Below are positions 55,341 to 64,000 of a stretch of DNA of 64,000 bases, piece after piece. Origin of the DNA: Duncaniella dubosii (GTDB lineage Bacteria > Bacteroidota > Bacteroidia > Bacteroidales > Muribaculaceae). Position 1 is the stretch's first letter; the number at the start of each line of letters is the position of its first letter. Location: assembly GCF_004803915.1 (NCBI RefSeq), contig NZ_CP039396.1, forward strand, positions 372,001 to 436,000, given 5' to 3'. The translations under genes and the position numbers were made by a program. The notes under the pieces are model-generated. The model was given only the letters and a program-made list of their open reading frames with translations. It was not told the origin of the DNA and did not search any database.

Positions 55341-55844
55341 ATGGGAACTCAGGAATTTCAAAACAAGCTTATGAGTCTTCAAGGCAATCTTCTAAACTTT
55401 GCCTACATGCTCACCTCAAACAGAGACAACGCTTACGACCTGCTGCAGGATACCACCCTGAAAGCCCTTGATAATGAGAGCAAATATGTTGACAACACCA
55501 ACTTCAAAGGTTGGGTTTTCACCATTATGCGCAACATCTTTATCAATAATTACCGCCGCGTCGTTCGTTCCTCTACCGTTATTGACCAGACTGAAGATCT
55601 CTATCACCTTAATCTCTCGCAGGATTCAGGACTTGAAACACCGGAAGGATGTTTCGGAGCAAACGAGATTTCAGATGCAATCAACGAATTTCCCGACGAA
55701 TACCGTATTCCTTTCTCCATGCACATCGCCGGGTACAAGTACAATGAAATCGCCGAAAAGATGAACCTCCCTCTCGGCACTGTCAAGAGCCGCATCTTCT
55801 TCGCCCGTAAAAAACTTCAGGTGCGTTTTGCCGACTATCGCTGA
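55341..55844 (+). CDS. ECF-type RNA polymerase sigma factor, copy 1
   Basis: The 167-residue protein has region 2 (LLNFAYMLTSNRDNAYDLLQDTTLKAL, FKGWVFTIMRNIFINNYRR in part) and region 4 (AINEFPDEYRIPFSMHIAGYKYNEIAEKMNLPLGTVKSRIFFARKKL), with no N- or C-terminal extension. It closely resembles a sigma factor conserved across Bacteroidales that has no linked anti-sigma gene. It differs from copy 2 (56417-56920) at about ten of 167 residues by my count. It is not followed by a membrane anti-sigma gene, so its control is probably by expression or by an unlinked partner. Confidence 0.95.
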   Translation: MGTQEFQNKLMSLQGNLLNFAYMLTSNRDNAYDLLQDTTLKALDNESKYVDNTNFKGWVFTIMRNIFINNYRRVVRSSTVIDQTEDLYHLNLSQDSGLETPEGCFGANEISDAINEFPDEYRIPFSMHIAGYKYNEIAEKMNLPLGTVKSRIFFARKKLQVRFADYR

Positions 55845-56128
55845 TAATCGGATAAGGCCCGCATCTTGAAAGAGAAAAACATGCACGACCAAAGCTAAAC
55901 ATAAAAACTATTTTGTAGAGATTAAATTTTTCCTGTATAACTAACTGTTGGTTTCCATTAGGCAGACCGGTAAAATAAGATTGTTTTACGATTCACGTTA
56001 TCGAAATTTATCATGGTATTGATTCGACAGAAACATACATAGAGATAAATATGTCATTACTTTTCTTTAAGATGCTAATTTTATCCTTACTGCTATAGGA
56101 ACATTACACACACTGATAACAGATCCGG
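55845..56128. other. Gene-free stretch between the two ECF sigma genes
   Basis: About 280 AT-rich bases with no supported gene. A 15-codon hydrophobic frame at 56051-56098 ends 30 bases before the terminator but is too short to call. Confidence 0.4.
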
Positions 56129-56164
56129 AACGCCTGCGAAGTTGATTCGCGGGCGTTTGTTTTT
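56129..56164 (+). terminator. Terminator after ECF sigma gene 1
   Basis: AACGCCTGCGAA (56129-56140) pairs with TTCGCGGGCGTT (56146-56157) with one T-G wobble, then TGTTTTT. It separates the two sigma genes, so each needs its own promoter. Confidence 0.8.
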
Positions 56165-56324
56165 AGGAATTCTGTAATAAAAATATACATTGCAACAATT
56201 CCGCAACATTAACAAAAAGCAAATAACAAACTAATATCCAACAAATTACCCACAATTCACGACATCACGTCCTCATATTAACATTCTTTTACAACAAGAG
56301 TGATTCATTACACGATTTTGGCGA

Positions 56325-56332
56325 TAACTTTG
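56325..56332 (+). promoter_or_regulatory. -7 element of ECF sigma gene 2
   Basis: TAACTTTG, 85 bases before ATG 56417; the -33 side is weak, as for copy 1. Confidence 0.5.
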
Positions 56333-56416
56333 AAGCGTAAACAAAAAACAACATTGTGAAAAGCCCGCTTTTCACAAAACCAACACTCCGTTCAACCGCA
56401 TAAAAACGATAAATTT

Positions 56417-56920
56417 ATGGGAACTCAGGAATTTCAAAACAAGCTGATGAGCCTGCAGAGCAATCTTCTTAATTTTGCCTACATGCTCACCTCAAACAGA
56501 GACAACGCTTACGACCTGCTGCAGGACACCACCCTGAAAGCCCTCGACAACGAAAGCAAATATGTTGACAACACCAACTTCAAAGGCTGGGTTTTCACCA
56601 TCATGCGCAACATTTTCATCAACAACTATCGTCGGGTGTCACGCTCGGCGACAATCATCGACCAGACCGACGACCTCTATCATCTCAATCTGTCACAGGA
56701 TTCAGGACTCGAAACCCCGGAAGGCTCTTTCGGTGCAAACGAGATTTCAGATGCCATCAACGAATTTCCCGACGAATACCGCATTCCTTTCTCCATGCAC
56801 GTTGCCGGCTATAAATACAATGAAATCGCCGACCACATGAATCTCCCCCTCGGCACAGTCAAGAGTCGCATCTTCTTCGCCCGCAAGAAACTCCAGACTC
56901 GCTTCGCGGATTATCGCTAA
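56417..56920 (+). CDS. ECF-type RNA polymerase sigma factor, copy 2
   Basis: The second 167-residue sigma factor is a tandem duplicate of the gene at 55341. Changes by eye lie mainly in linker and surface positions (G15S, V-to-S after YRRV, C-to-S after PEG, EK-to-DH near region 4), and the DNA-contacting parts (NNYRR, LPLGTVKSRIF) are unchanged, so both probably recognise the same or overlapping promoters. Its own terminator lies within the bidirectional hairpin at 57006-57051. Confidence 0.95.
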   Translation: MGTQEFQNKLMSLQSNLLNFAYMLTSNRDNAYDLLQDTTLKALDNESKYVDNTNFKGWVFTIMRNIFINNYRRVSRSATIIDQTDDLYHLNLSQDSGLETPEGSFGANEISDAINEFPDEYRIPFSMHVAGYKYNEIADHMNLPLGTVKSRIFFARKKLQTRFADYR

Positions 56921-57005
56921 ACGTCATCTTTGGATTGTCAGTTCTGCTAAAAGCCCCCTACGGACAACTACGACTTACACATCTAACATATATCAATTCT
57001 AAAAA

Positions 57006-57051
57006 AACAGACTTCCCGCCTGATTTTGAATCATTCGGCGGGAAGTCTGTT
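57006..57051. terminator. Bidirectional terminator between ECF sigma gene 2 and the OmpH-like gene
   Basis: AACAGACTTCCCGCC (57006-57020) pairs perfectly with GGCGGGAAGTCTGTT (57037-57051), with an A-run before and a T-run after. Confidence 0.92.
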
Positions 57052-57082
57052 TTTTCAATTTCTTATTCAGATTGCACGCTTC

Positions 57083-57697
57083 TTACTTGGAAGAGTCAAC
57101 CTTATTGTAACGGGCGTTGAGCCCATCGATGATATCACGTGTGATATCGAGCGACGGATTGAAATAAATGCCCGCAGCTTTGAAAAGGATAGCATCATAT
57201 CCCTTGGAAGCATTATAGACCTTTACATAATTCTCAATCGAGTCATTCAGCTGAAGCTGCTGCTGGCCAAGCTCGTTTTCAGTGTTGCGGCTAAGGTTAG
57301 CAAGATAATTCTCGGCATCCTGCTGCATCTTCTGGAGCTTCTGCATATCTGCATTGTAGCTGGCCTCGGAAAGATAGCCGTTGCTGCGCGCCTTCTGCTC
57401 GATGGCTGCGGCAAACTTCTGAATCTCGCCGGCTTTAGCCTGACGTGCGCTTTCAATCTTCGACACAGCTCTCATTGAAGCCTCCTGAAAATCCTTTGCA
57501 AGATTGTAGTGGGTCATGAGAGAATCTGAATCGATATAACGTATATTAAGTGCGGAAGAGGTTGCGCCATCGGCTGTTGCTGCTTGAGCCGGAGCTCCGG
57601 CTGCAGGATCGCTTGACGTTGAACCGCCGCACGAGGTAGCAGTGAGGGCAAAAAGACTTAGAAGCAGCGTCGAAGCTGATATTGCTAACTTGTTCAT
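57083..57697 (-). CDS. OmpH/Skp-like periplasmic lipoprotein
   Basis: The 204-residue protein has a lipobox LTATSC (Cys about 23), an Ala/Gly/Thr-rich spacer and then the Skp/OmpH pattern: LNIRYIDSDSLMTHYN, a long helical hairpin (about 70-150, FQEASMRAVSKIESARQAKAGEIQKFAAAIEQ onward), and YDAILFKAAGIYFNPSLDITRDIIDGLNARYN. Skp-type chaperones hold unfolded outer-membrane proteins; being a lipoprotein would tether this one to a membrane. Single gene. Confidence 0.85.
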   Translation of the reverse strand: MNKLAISASTLLLSLFALTATSCGGSTSSDPAAGAPAQAATADGATSSALNIRYIDSDSLMTHYNLAKDFQEASMRAVSKIESARQAKAGEIQKFAAAIEQKARSNGYLSEASYNADMQKLQKMQQDAENYLANLSRNTENELGQQQLQLNDSIENYVKVYNASKGYDAILFKAAGIYFNPSLDITRDIIDGLNARYNKVDSSK

Positions 57698-57771
57698 GTG
57701 TTAAAGATGTGAGATAATATTGAATTTTGTGATGTTTATATTCTTGATGTTCACACTGAAAATCCGATGTT

Positions 57772-57957
57772 TCATGGTTCTTTATGACGGTGCGCGCACC
57801 CTATGCCACGGCGCTTTAGCTCCGGGATGTCGTGCGCATGCCCTGTCGGAAATTTGCCTCCTTTGACAAAGAGCGCTTTCACTCCCATAATCACTACAGC
57901 CAACCCGATAAGGACAACGGCCGCAACTACTGTCAGAAGTACAATTTTCATAGACAA
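57772..57957 (-). CDS. Small conserved membrane protein
   Basis: The 61-residue protein has one long hydrophobic helix (about 4-28) and a conserved-looking cytoplasmic or periplasmic tail KGGKFPTGHAHDIPELKRRGIGCAHRH (by position 32-58), rich in His and Cys. Similar small proteins with the FVKGGKFP block occur across Bacteroidales without known function. The His/Cys tail could bind metal. A start at the third residue (57951) is also possible. Position between the OmpH-like gene and pepD gives no clue. Confidence 0.65.
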   Translation of the reverse strand: MSMKIVLLTVVAAVVLIGLAVVIMGVKALFVKGGKFPTGHAHDIPELKRRGIGCAHRHKEP

Positions 57958-58178
57958 TCGGGGTTTTCAGATGCAAAAGTAGCAATTTAGCGCAAATTAT
58001 AGCGTCTATCTCAATTTTATTTTATAATTTAGTGGTGCAAATGTGAGATATTTAACAATTGTTTCACACTTGCGCTAATATTCCTAAAAGATGCGTCTGC
58101 AGATACCATCTGCCGCATATATTTTTAACATGTCCGTAAAAATTTCAATTACGTCCATAAATCCTTAAATATTTCTAT

Positions 58179-59639
58179 ATGGAAATCAAAGATCTTCAAC
58201 CGCGTGAGGTTTTCTCTATCTTCGATGAGATCACTAAAATCCCCCGGCCTTCCAAGAAGGAAGAAAAAATCCGTGAATACCTTCTTGAATTTGCCCAAAA
58301 GCACAATCTGACAGCAAAGACCGACAAGGTTGGCAACGTGGTCATCTCCAAACCGGCTACACCCGGCCATGAAAACGCCCCGACCGTTATCATGCAAGGC
58401 CACATGGACATGGTATGCGAGTCTAACGACAAGCACTTCGACTTTGCCAACAGTCCGATTCCTGCTGTGATTGACGGCGAATGGATCCGCACAAACGGCA
58501 CGACTCTCGGCGCTGACAACGGCATCGGAATGGCTGCATCGCTCGCAGCCCTCATCGATGACTCCTTTGAACACGGACCGCTCGAGGCTCTCTTCACAGT
58601 AGACGAAGAAACAGGCATGACCGGAGCAAACAACCTCGGTCCTGACATGATCACCGGCTCTATGCTCCTCAACCTCGACTCTGAGGACGACGCTGAAATC
58701 TTTGTCGGATGCGCAGGCGGAGTCGACACTCAGGCCTTCTTCACCTACAACCGATCATTCGCTCCATCCGATTTCCTTTACTTCAAGATAAATGTCGAGG
58801 GACTCAACGGCGGCCATTCAGGCGGTGACATCCACCTCGGACGCGCCAACGCCAACAAGCTCCTCGCCCGTTTCCTCTTCCTCCTTTCAGGAAAGCACGA
58901 AGTTGTGCTTTCAGAAATCGACGGCGGCAACCTGCGCAACGCCATTCCCCGCGCAAGCCATGCGGTCATCGGTGTCCACACATCGCGCAAAGAAGATGTC
59001 CGCGTCGCCCTCAACCACTACATCGCCGATCTCGAAAACGAATACCAAGGCATCGAACCGAATCTCAAGATTACGATGGAAAGTGTTGATGCGCCTGACT
59101 TTACAATTGACCAGACCACATCAACCAACATCATCCGCGCCCTATACTGCGCACCTCACGGAGTTGTTTCCATGAGTCGCGAACTCGAAGGTCTTGTCGA
59201 GACTTCGACAAATCTTGCATCTGTCAAGATGGCTCCCAACAACACTATCGTTGTCACCACCAGCCAGCGCAGCTCTGTCGAATCGCGCAAATGGGACATC
59301 GCCCGTCAGGTAGAGGCCGTCTTCCTCCTCGCAGGCGCACATGTCGAACATGGTGACGGCTATCCCGGATGGCAGCCCAACCTTGAATCACCCATCATGA
59401 AGATTACCCGTGATGCCTATCAGGAACTTTATGGCGTGACTCCTGCCATAAAGGCAATCCACGCCGGCCTTGAGTGTGGCCTTTTCCTGACAAAATACCC
59501 GCACCTCGACATGGTTTCATTAGGCCCGACCCTCCGCGACGTCCACTCTCCTTCAGAGCGCATGCACATTCCGGCTGTCGAACGTTTCTGGTGTCAGCTC
59601 AAACGCACACTCGAAAAGGTAGGCGAGCTTAAGAAATAA
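58179..59639 (+). CDS. pepD: Aminoacyl-histidine dipeptidase (beta-alanyl-histidine dipeptidase, M20)
   Basis: The 486-residue cytosolic protein has the M20 dizinc residues: GHMDMVCE (first zinc), TLGADNGIGMA (bridging Asp), DEETGMTGA (catalytic Glu) and DSEDDAEIFVGCAGG, and GGHSGGDIHLGRANANKLL in the dimerisation lid. It splits X-His dipeptides such as carnosine. Length is typical. Its promoter was not identified; 221 bases separate it from the divergent small membrane gene. Confidence 0.95.
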   Translation: MEIKDLQPREVFSIFDEITKIPRPSKKEEKIREYLLEFAQKHNLTAKTDKVGNVVISKPATPGHENAPTVIMQGHMDMVCESNDKHFDFANSPIPAVIDGEWIRTNGTTLGADNGIGMAASLAALIDDSFEHGPLEALFTVDEETGMTGANNLGPDMITGSMLLNLDSEDDAEIFVGCAGGVDTQAFFTYNRSFAPSDFLYFKINVEGLNGGHSGGDIHLGRANANKLLARFLFLLSGKHEVVLSEIDGGNLRNAIPRASHAVIGVHTSRKEDVRVALNHYIADLENEYQGIEPNLKITMESVDAPDFTIDQTTSTNIIRALYCAPHGVVSMSRELEGLVETSTNLASVKMAPNNTIVVTTSQRSSVESRKWDIARQVEAVFLLAGAHVEHGDGYPGWQPNLESPIMKITRDAYQELYGVTPAIKAIHAGLECGLFLTKYPHLDMVSLGPTLRDVHSPSERMHIPAVERFWCQLKRTLEKVGELKK

Positions 59640-59656
59640 AACAACTTAAATACTCA

Positions 59657-59690
59657 CGTGTCACATCTGCGCGCATGCAGATGTGACACG
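59657..59690 (+). terminator. Hairpin after pepD
   Basis: CGTGTCACATCTGC (59657-59670) pairs perfectly with GCAGATGTGACACG (59677-59690) around a six-base loop. The tail (GATTATT) is not T-rich, so termination is likely but not certain. Confidence 0.6.
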
Positions 59691-59965
59691 GATTATTGGA
59701 AAAACATACTCCGGATCATACACTTATCCCGGAGATAATCCCATCACCAGTTCCGGGTTTTCAGAGGAAAAACCGATCGAAAAACAACATTGAGATTAAA
59801 CCTCAACGCCGATATGGCGTCTTATTGTCAGGTGTAATGCCGAGCCAATGCAGCGAAAGGTATGGACTCTGCATGAAACCCTGAGTAAAATCATCACTTC
59901 TGAGATAGTTATCCCCTCCGCACCGTGCGGTGCACAAGGGAATTGTTTTACTAAAGTAAATTTTT
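59691..59965. other. Gene-free stretch before the muramidase gene
   Basis: A frame at 59696-59884 would encode 62 residues, but it has no family resemblance and an unremarkable composition, so I do not call it. No other feature is visible. Confidence 0.4.
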
Positions 59966-60724
59966 ATGTACAGACGTTTCGCTCTGCTCATGCTTGCTGC
60001 TCTCTTCTCGGCGGTGCTTTTCTCTAAAAACGAAGAATCTTCGTTGAACTCAAGCCCCGACAACCTCTCCCAAGTATTGGCAGAATGTGAAAATCTTCTC
60101 TCCGACACGATCATCAAGCTTACAGAGGAAGATTTTGAAGAGGTGGCCCAGCGACTTGGAGTCGAGGTAGCTGCCATTAAAGCCGTTGTCGAAATTGAAG
60201 CCGGTCATTCACACGAAGGCTTCGCTTCGCCCGGCAAACCGCTTATCAATTTTGATCTGACTATGTTTCGCCGTTTTGCCACCCGCCGCGGTGTCAATCT
60301 CTCGAAATACAGCAAATCACACTCCGTTGTCTTCACCTCATCGCGAGGCTCACAGACAAGGGCTTACCGTCGTCTCGACGCTGCTATGTCAATAAACCCG
60401 CATGCGGCCATTGAAGGCACATTCTGGGGCATGTTCCAGATTGGCGGATTCAACTGGAAGAAATGTGGAGCTAAGAATCTCGACGATTTCGTAGAACGCA
60501 TGTCGACCTCCGAACGCGAACAGCTCGAAATGTTTGCCGAATTCATAGTCAACTCCAACCTTCTCAAACCGCTTCAGGACAAAAACTGGGCTACGTTTGC
60601 CCGAGGCTACAACGGCCCCGGATATGCACGCCGAAACTACCATACCCGCATGGCAAAAGCCTATAACCGCTACTCACAGGCTGCCTCCGCAGCAGAAAAA
60701 GCCGAGGAAGAGCCGAAAGCCTGA
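59966..60724 (+). CDS. N-acetylmuramidase-family (DUF3380) cell-wall hydrolase
   Basis: The 252-residue protein has an N-terminal membrane or signal segment (MYRRFALLMLAALFSAVLFS) and a muramidase domain: AIKAVVEIEAGHSHEGF with the catalytic-type Glu, PLINFDLTMFRRF, AYRRLDAAMSINPHAAIEGTFWGMFQIGGFNWKKCGAKN (by position about 128-167) and WATFARGYNGPGYARRNYHTRMAKAYNRY. This family is related to phage lysozymes, and many copies are chromosomal in Bacteroidales. It cleaves glycan strands in the periplasm. Single gene with a good terminator. Confidence 0.88.
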   Translation: MYRRFALLMLAALFSAVLFSKNEESSLNSSPDNLSQVLAECENLLSDTIIKLTEEDFEEVAQRLGVEVAAIKAVVEIEAGHSHEGFASPGKPLINFDLTMFRRFATRRGVNLSKYSKSHSVVFTSSRGSQTRAYRRLDAAMSINPHAAIEGTFWGMFQIGGFNWKKCGAKNLDDFVERMSTSEREQLEMFAEFIVNSNLLKPLQDKNWATFARGYNGPGYARRNYHTRMAKAYNRYSQAASAAEKAEEEPKA

Positions 60725-60774
60725 AAAACCGGGCGTATGCCGACATTCTAAAAATCAGACATATCTCTCAGACG

Positions 60775-60826
60775 ACAGCGATGACAGCTTCCTTTTTATG
60801 GGGCGCTGTCATCGCTGTTTAATTTC
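60775..60826 (+). terminator. Terminator of the muramidase gene
   Basis: ACAGCGATGACAGC (60775-60788) pairs perfectly with GCTGTCATCGCTGT (60805-60818), then TTAATTTCC. Confidence 0.8.
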
Positions 60827-60873
60827 CGACGGTTTTACCGTCTGTTACATGGATGGAAATTTCAATGAAAAAA

Positions 60874-60905
60874 TTTGGAACTAATCGGAAACAAAGCTAT
60901 CTTTG
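60874..60905 (+). promoter_or_regulatory. Promoter of the SPFH-arc operon
   Basis: TTTG (60874-60877) and TATCTTTG (60898-60905), spacing 20: a near-perfect match. Confidence 0.75.
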
Positions 60906-60979
60906 CGATATAAAATAATATCATTTTAATATCACAACTGACTCGTTAAATATTTCAACATACTCTAAAATACATCGCC

Positions 60980-61936
60980 ATGACTAATCCTGACACCAAC
61001 AAAGAATTCAACTATGAAGGCCGTGTCTACAATGGCTTCTTCATGCTTTTCGTCAACATCATTCTGATTCCGGCAATCATAGCCGCGATGTTTTTCCTTA
61101 CCTCCGACATGGAATCCATCCTGTTGTGGCTGGGCTCTCTTATACTCGTATTTCTGTTTTTCATCTGTCTTGGAGGATTTTTCATCCAGCAGCCCAATCA
61201 GGCACGGGTTATGATATTTTTCGGAAACTACCGTGGCACATGCCGCCAGACAGGCTTCTATTGGGTAAACCCCTTCATGACCCTAAAGAAAATCTCGCTC
61301 CGCATACGCAACATGGACATTGCTCCAATAAAGGTCAACGATAAAATCGGCAACCCGGTGATGATCGGCATGGTGCTCGTATGGAAAGTAAGAGACACCT
61401 ACCGCGCAGTGTTTGATGTCGACGCCGACTCCGGCGCTCCCGCGACTACGTCAAGCGCAGCTTCCCGTGCAACATCCAACGCTCTCGAAAACTTTGTCAG
61501 CATTCAGAGCGATGCCGCTCTCCGCGAAGTCACCGGACGTTTCGCATATGACGAGGAAGACTCATCGTCAACTGAAATCACACTCCGTGGCGGCAGTCAG
61601 GAAATTGTCGAACTCCTCGAAAACAAACTTAATGAACGCCTGTCAATGGCCGGTATCGAAGTTGTCGAAGCCCGTCTCAACTACCTTGCCTATGCTCCCG
61701 AAATTGCAGCCGTCATGCTGCGCCGTCAACAGGCCTCTGCAATCATTGCCGCCCGCGAAAAAATCGTCGAAGGAGCGGTCTCAATGGTTAAAATGGCACT
61801 TCATCAGCTCAAGGAAGAAGATGTGGTCGAGCTTGATGAGGAACGTAAGGCAGCTATGGTAAGCAACCTGCTTGTGGTACTCTGTGCCGATGAGCCTGCA
61901 CAGCCGGTGGTAAATACTGGAACGCTTTACAACTAA
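60980..61936 (+). CDS. SPFH (band 7/prohibitin-like) membrane protein
   Basis: The 318-residue protein has two N-terminal membrane segments (about 19-42 and 48-70) and an SPFH domain (QARVMIFFGNYRGTCRQTGFYWVNPFM, IGNPVMIGMVLVWKVRDTYRAVFDVD in part), then a coiled helical region (ERLSMAGIEVVEARLNYLAYAPEIAAVMLRRQQASAIIAAREKIVEGA by position) ending near the C-terminus. Such proteins form membrane rings or scaffolds like stomatin or QmcA. A ribbon-helix-helix gene follows 77 bases later, a pairing I recall from other Bacteroidales. Confidence 0.9.
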   Translation: MTNPDTNKEFNYEGRVYNGFFMLFVNIILIPAIIAAMFFLTSDMESILLWLGSLILVFLFFICLGGFFIQQPNQARVMIFFGNYRGTCRQTGFYWVNPFMTLKKISLRIRNMDIAPIKVNDKIGNPVMIGMVLVWKVRDTYRAVFDVDADSGAPATTSSAASRATSNALENFVSIQSDAALREVTGRFAYDEEDSSSTEITLRGGSQEIVELLENKLNERLSMAGIEVVEARLNYLAYAPEIAAVMLRRQQASAIIAAREKIVEGAVSMVKMALHQLKEEDVVELDEERKAAMVSNLLVVLCADEPAQPVVNTGTLYN

Positions 61937-62013
61937 CCGCAAATCCCAATCCGTCGCGTCATCCACTCCCGAGATGGCGCGACATCACAGCAACCATCAG
62001 CAAGTATTATAGA

Positions 62014-62208
62014 ATGGCAAAGAAAGAAACAGGCAAAAGCTTCCTGCTGCGACTCGACGCCACCACAATGGAAAAAGTTGAGGCATGGGCGGCGCAGGAA
62101 TTCCGTTCTGTCAACGGACAGATCCAGTGGATAATCGCCGACTCACTACGTCGCCACAACCGGAATACCCATCCTAAACCATCGGCTGACCACAACGAAT
62201 CTGAATAG
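62014..62208 (+). CDS. Arc-type ribbon-helix-helix protein
   Basis: The 64-residue protein fits the Arc/RHH fold: a beta strand KSFLLRLD (about 8-15), helix A TTMEKVEAWAAQEF and helix B VNGQIQWIIADSLRRH, with a polar tail. RHH proteins bind DNA as dimers and often act as antitoxins or autorepressors; the EFRSVNGQI block is typical of the SPFH-linked Arc form. No toxin gene is next to it. It is probably co-transcribed with the SPFH gene. Confidence 0.8.
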   Translation: MAKKETGKSFLLRLDATTMEKVEAWAAQEFRSVNGQIQWIIADSLRRHNRNTHPKPSADHNESE

Positions 62209-62337
62209 CATCAACTCCCGCTAAACAGACAGCCACATCACAACCGAAATCTGAAAAACCACATTTTCCGGTTGCTTTCAGCGAAAAGTCACCGGCTTCA
62301 GTTGCCGGGGACTTCACTGTTAATAAGCTCAGAGATC

Positions 62338-64000
62338 TTATTTCAATATCGCTGATGAGCCGCCGGCTTGTTCACCTACTTCATTGCTCCTTTGCACCTT
62401 CTTGCCATATCCGAATGTATAGGTGACCGAAAAATTAATCCTTCGATGATAATAAGTTCCACCCTGCAACATCGTTTCCGAGTATATCGGAGCATGCAAT
62501 GTCTGAGTTGCCGCAAGCCAATCGCCCCTGAACATATTGATGGCAGAGAGGCGTATATTCCAGTTCGAATTACCCCAACCGGCCTGTAACTGATAGAAAT
62601 CTCTGGACCTGTACCATGTGCCCAAATTACCGTTGATAGTTTTATCCTTACTTTGATAAGATGCCTGAACGAAAAAACGTTTTATATAATATGTCGCAGA
62701 AGCATTGACCACGAAAGGATTTTCTGACATATTGTAGTAACCATTATATCGAAACATGGAAATTGACGGCTGCGCAGCCAACTGCATGCTTCCATCGAAT
62801 AATTTAAGGTTAAGTGACAAACCAATTTGAGTTCGATTATAATCCTGATCCGAAGAATATGTCTTCAATATGGCATGACCATTTTTGTATGGCTCGAATA
62901 TCGGAACATATAAATCATATTCACCGAAATACTGACCAAAGAGTGACATGGAAAATCTATTATCCGCAATCCAGTTATACTTCATATTAAACGTGACCTG
63001 ACGGGAAAGGGACAGATTCGGATTGCCGGTCTTATACATTAGCTCATTATCCTGCAAAATGTTAGGGGTCTTGACACTCTCCCCGGGATAGTTCGCACCA
63101 TAATGGATAAAAGCCTGTAGCGAATGATGATCTGAAGGAGAGTATGTACCTGAAACATTTATCAATGGATATGTCTCACTTGCGTATACCCCATTGATGC
63201 CGTTGCGTTCCCATTGCAAGGCTACATTCGAATTGAACCGCCATCTACGGTTATTAAAATTATATCCGATTCGCAAACCCGCGTAGCTATCTGAAAATTT
63301 ATTTTCATAAGGTGAAGAGCCCCTGTATTCCACGTCATTCCGATTTGTCCCCGTATAGATAGCGGCAAAAGCGCTATGATTGGCCGTGAAACCTTTATAC
63401 AGTGTGGCACTCCCGCTTACCTTATAATAATTTTCACGCGAAGTATTGTCAATCGCTTCACTTCCCGGCAACGAAGCAACATAGGAATAAGCGTAGTCGG
63501 TATGTCCGTAATTTACCCTCGTGCTCAGGCTTAACTGAAAATTATCAGGGAGAATAAAATAATACGCTCCTGACCATATAAAATGTCGGGTAGTATAGGG
63601 CTGATTATTTTTGTAGGAATAAGCAGTGGCGTTACTCTGTGAATAAGAAAGATGACCTTGGGTTTCAGCCAAAGGACTCTGGTCGAAATTGAAACCGATC
63701 GTATTGCCAATCTGTGTTTTGTCACTGTCATACACTGCACGCAGTGTGACAGGATACTGATTGTATTTGAAATGCGAGTTGTCAAATTTCTCCTTTCGTA
63801 TTATCGTATTGTCATTCCTGTCATCGGCAGTCAGTCTGTATTCCCCAATCCGGGATGTACCGGCATGATGAAAATCATGATTTGACGCACCGGCATATAA
63901 ATCAAAAATCATATTCTTATATATAAACTTTGAATATAGGGAAGTTCTGCTTGACAGACCGACCATAACATTCTCGCTCGCGGATAACTTTGTATATCCG
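62338..64000 (-). CDS. Outer-membrane beta-barrel family protein, 5' end outside window
   Basis: The frame is open to the window edge; the ATG at 63966 is internal because codons continue upstream as GYTKLSASENVMVGLSS. The visible 554 residues are aromatic-rich barrel strands (LRIGYNFNNRRWRFNSNVALQWERN, LSLNLKLFDGSMQLAAQPS, TYYHRRINFSVTYTFGYGKKVQRS in part), matching the C-terminal barrel of the OMP_b-brl_3 family (TonB-receptor-like, usually with an N-terminal carboxypeptidase-like and plug region). The last residues after FGYGKKVQR are a short soluble tail. Substrate unknown. Confidence 0.85.
   Translation of the reverse strand, partial: GYTKLSASENVMVGLSSRTSLYSKFIYKNMIFDLYAGASNHDFHHAGTSRIGEYRLTADDRNDNTIIRKEKFDNSHFKYNQYPVTLRAVYDSDKTQIGNTIGFNFDQSPLAETQGHLSYSQSNATAYSYKNNQPYTTRHFIWSGAYYFILPDNFQLSLSTRVNYGHTDYAYSYVASLPGSEAIDNTSRENYYKVSGSATLYKGFTANHSAFAAIYTGTNRNDVEYRGSSPYENKFSDSYAGLRIGYNFNNRRWRFNSNVALQWERNGINGVYASETYPLINVSGTYSPSDHHSLQAFIHYGANYPGESVKTPNILQDNELMYKTGNPNLSLSRQVTFNMKYNWIADNRFSMSLFGQYFGEYDLYVPIFEPYKNGHAILKTYSSDQDYNRTQIGLSLNLKLFDGSMQLAAQPSISMFRYNGYYNMSENPFVVNASATYYIKRFFVQASYQSKDKTINGNLGTWYRSRDFYQLQAGWGNSNWNIRLSAINMFRGDWLAATQTLHAPIYSETMLQGGTYYHRRINFSVTYTFGYGKKVQRSNEVGEQAGGSSAILK

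Noticed and set aside
56051..56098. 15-codon hydrophobic frame between the two ECF sigma genes
   Set aside because: Too short, AT-rich background, no promoter; expected by chance.
59696..59884. 62-codon frame before the muramidase gene
   Set aside because: No recognisable family, composition like non-coding DNA, and no start signals.

Overview
The window is bacterial chromosome from the order Bacteroidales, most likely a Muribaculaceae-type gut commensal (family placement is inference). Direct signs are repeated promoters of the Bacteroidetes form (-33 TTG/TTTG and -7 TAnnTTTG, 19-21 bases apart), a TonB receptor/DUF4249 lipoprotein pair, PorT-like barrels, a three-gene fumarate reductase/succinate dehydrogenase set, TIGR02757, a CfxA-type beta-lactamase, and almost no strong Shine-Dalgarno sites. 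No tRNA, rRNA, CRISPR array or intact insertion sequence was seen.

Layout. 1-2.9 kb: two adjacent DUF262-type genes resembling GmrSD-like defence proteins. 3.1-6.3 kb: penicillin-binding protein 1A, then a full cobalamin riboswitch with its own promoter and terminator but no obvious target gene. 6.4-14.8 kb: mixed housekeeping and envelope genes, including a single protein that joins an ECF sigma factor to a transmembrane segment and an outer-membrane barrel. 14.9-16.3 kb: small efflux pump and PPOX protein with a broken divergent Crp/Fnr regulator. 16.5-21.3 kb: TonB receptor, DUF4249 lipoprotein, barrel protein and CfxA-like beta-lactamase. 22-25 kb: TraB-like protein, ABC transporter with a frameshifted permease, and YtrA-type regulator. 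25-33.2 kb: a 1.2-kb inverted repeat, each arm encoding nearly the same secreted leucine-rich-repeat protein, enclosing grpE-dnaJ, ispE and dnaB.

33.2-47.5 kb: mazG, a PD-(D/E)XK protein, M16 peptidase, malQ, a frameshifted TIGR02757 gene, a TlpA-like thioredoxin protein and a 1495-residue pectin-esterase surface protein. 47.9-51 kb: groS-groL behind a palindromic promoter, and a twice-frameshifted acyltransferase. 51.2-54.9 kb: sdh/frd operon. 55.2-57 kb: two tandem, almost identical ECF sigma factors. 57-64 kb: OmpH-like lipoprotein, a small membrane protein, pepD, a muramidase, an SPFH protein with an Arc-type partner, and the 3' part of an outer-membrane barrel gene.

Together the genes describe an anaerobic, glycan-using cell with heavy investment in its envelope: fumarate respiration, 4-alpha-glucanotransferase, pectin esterase, TonB uptake, many exported lipoproteins and barrels, and ECF sigma control. 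Four single-base frameshifts in otherwise well conserved genes all look like deletions. That pattern could be real decay or residual assembly error, and it affects how the broken genes should be read.
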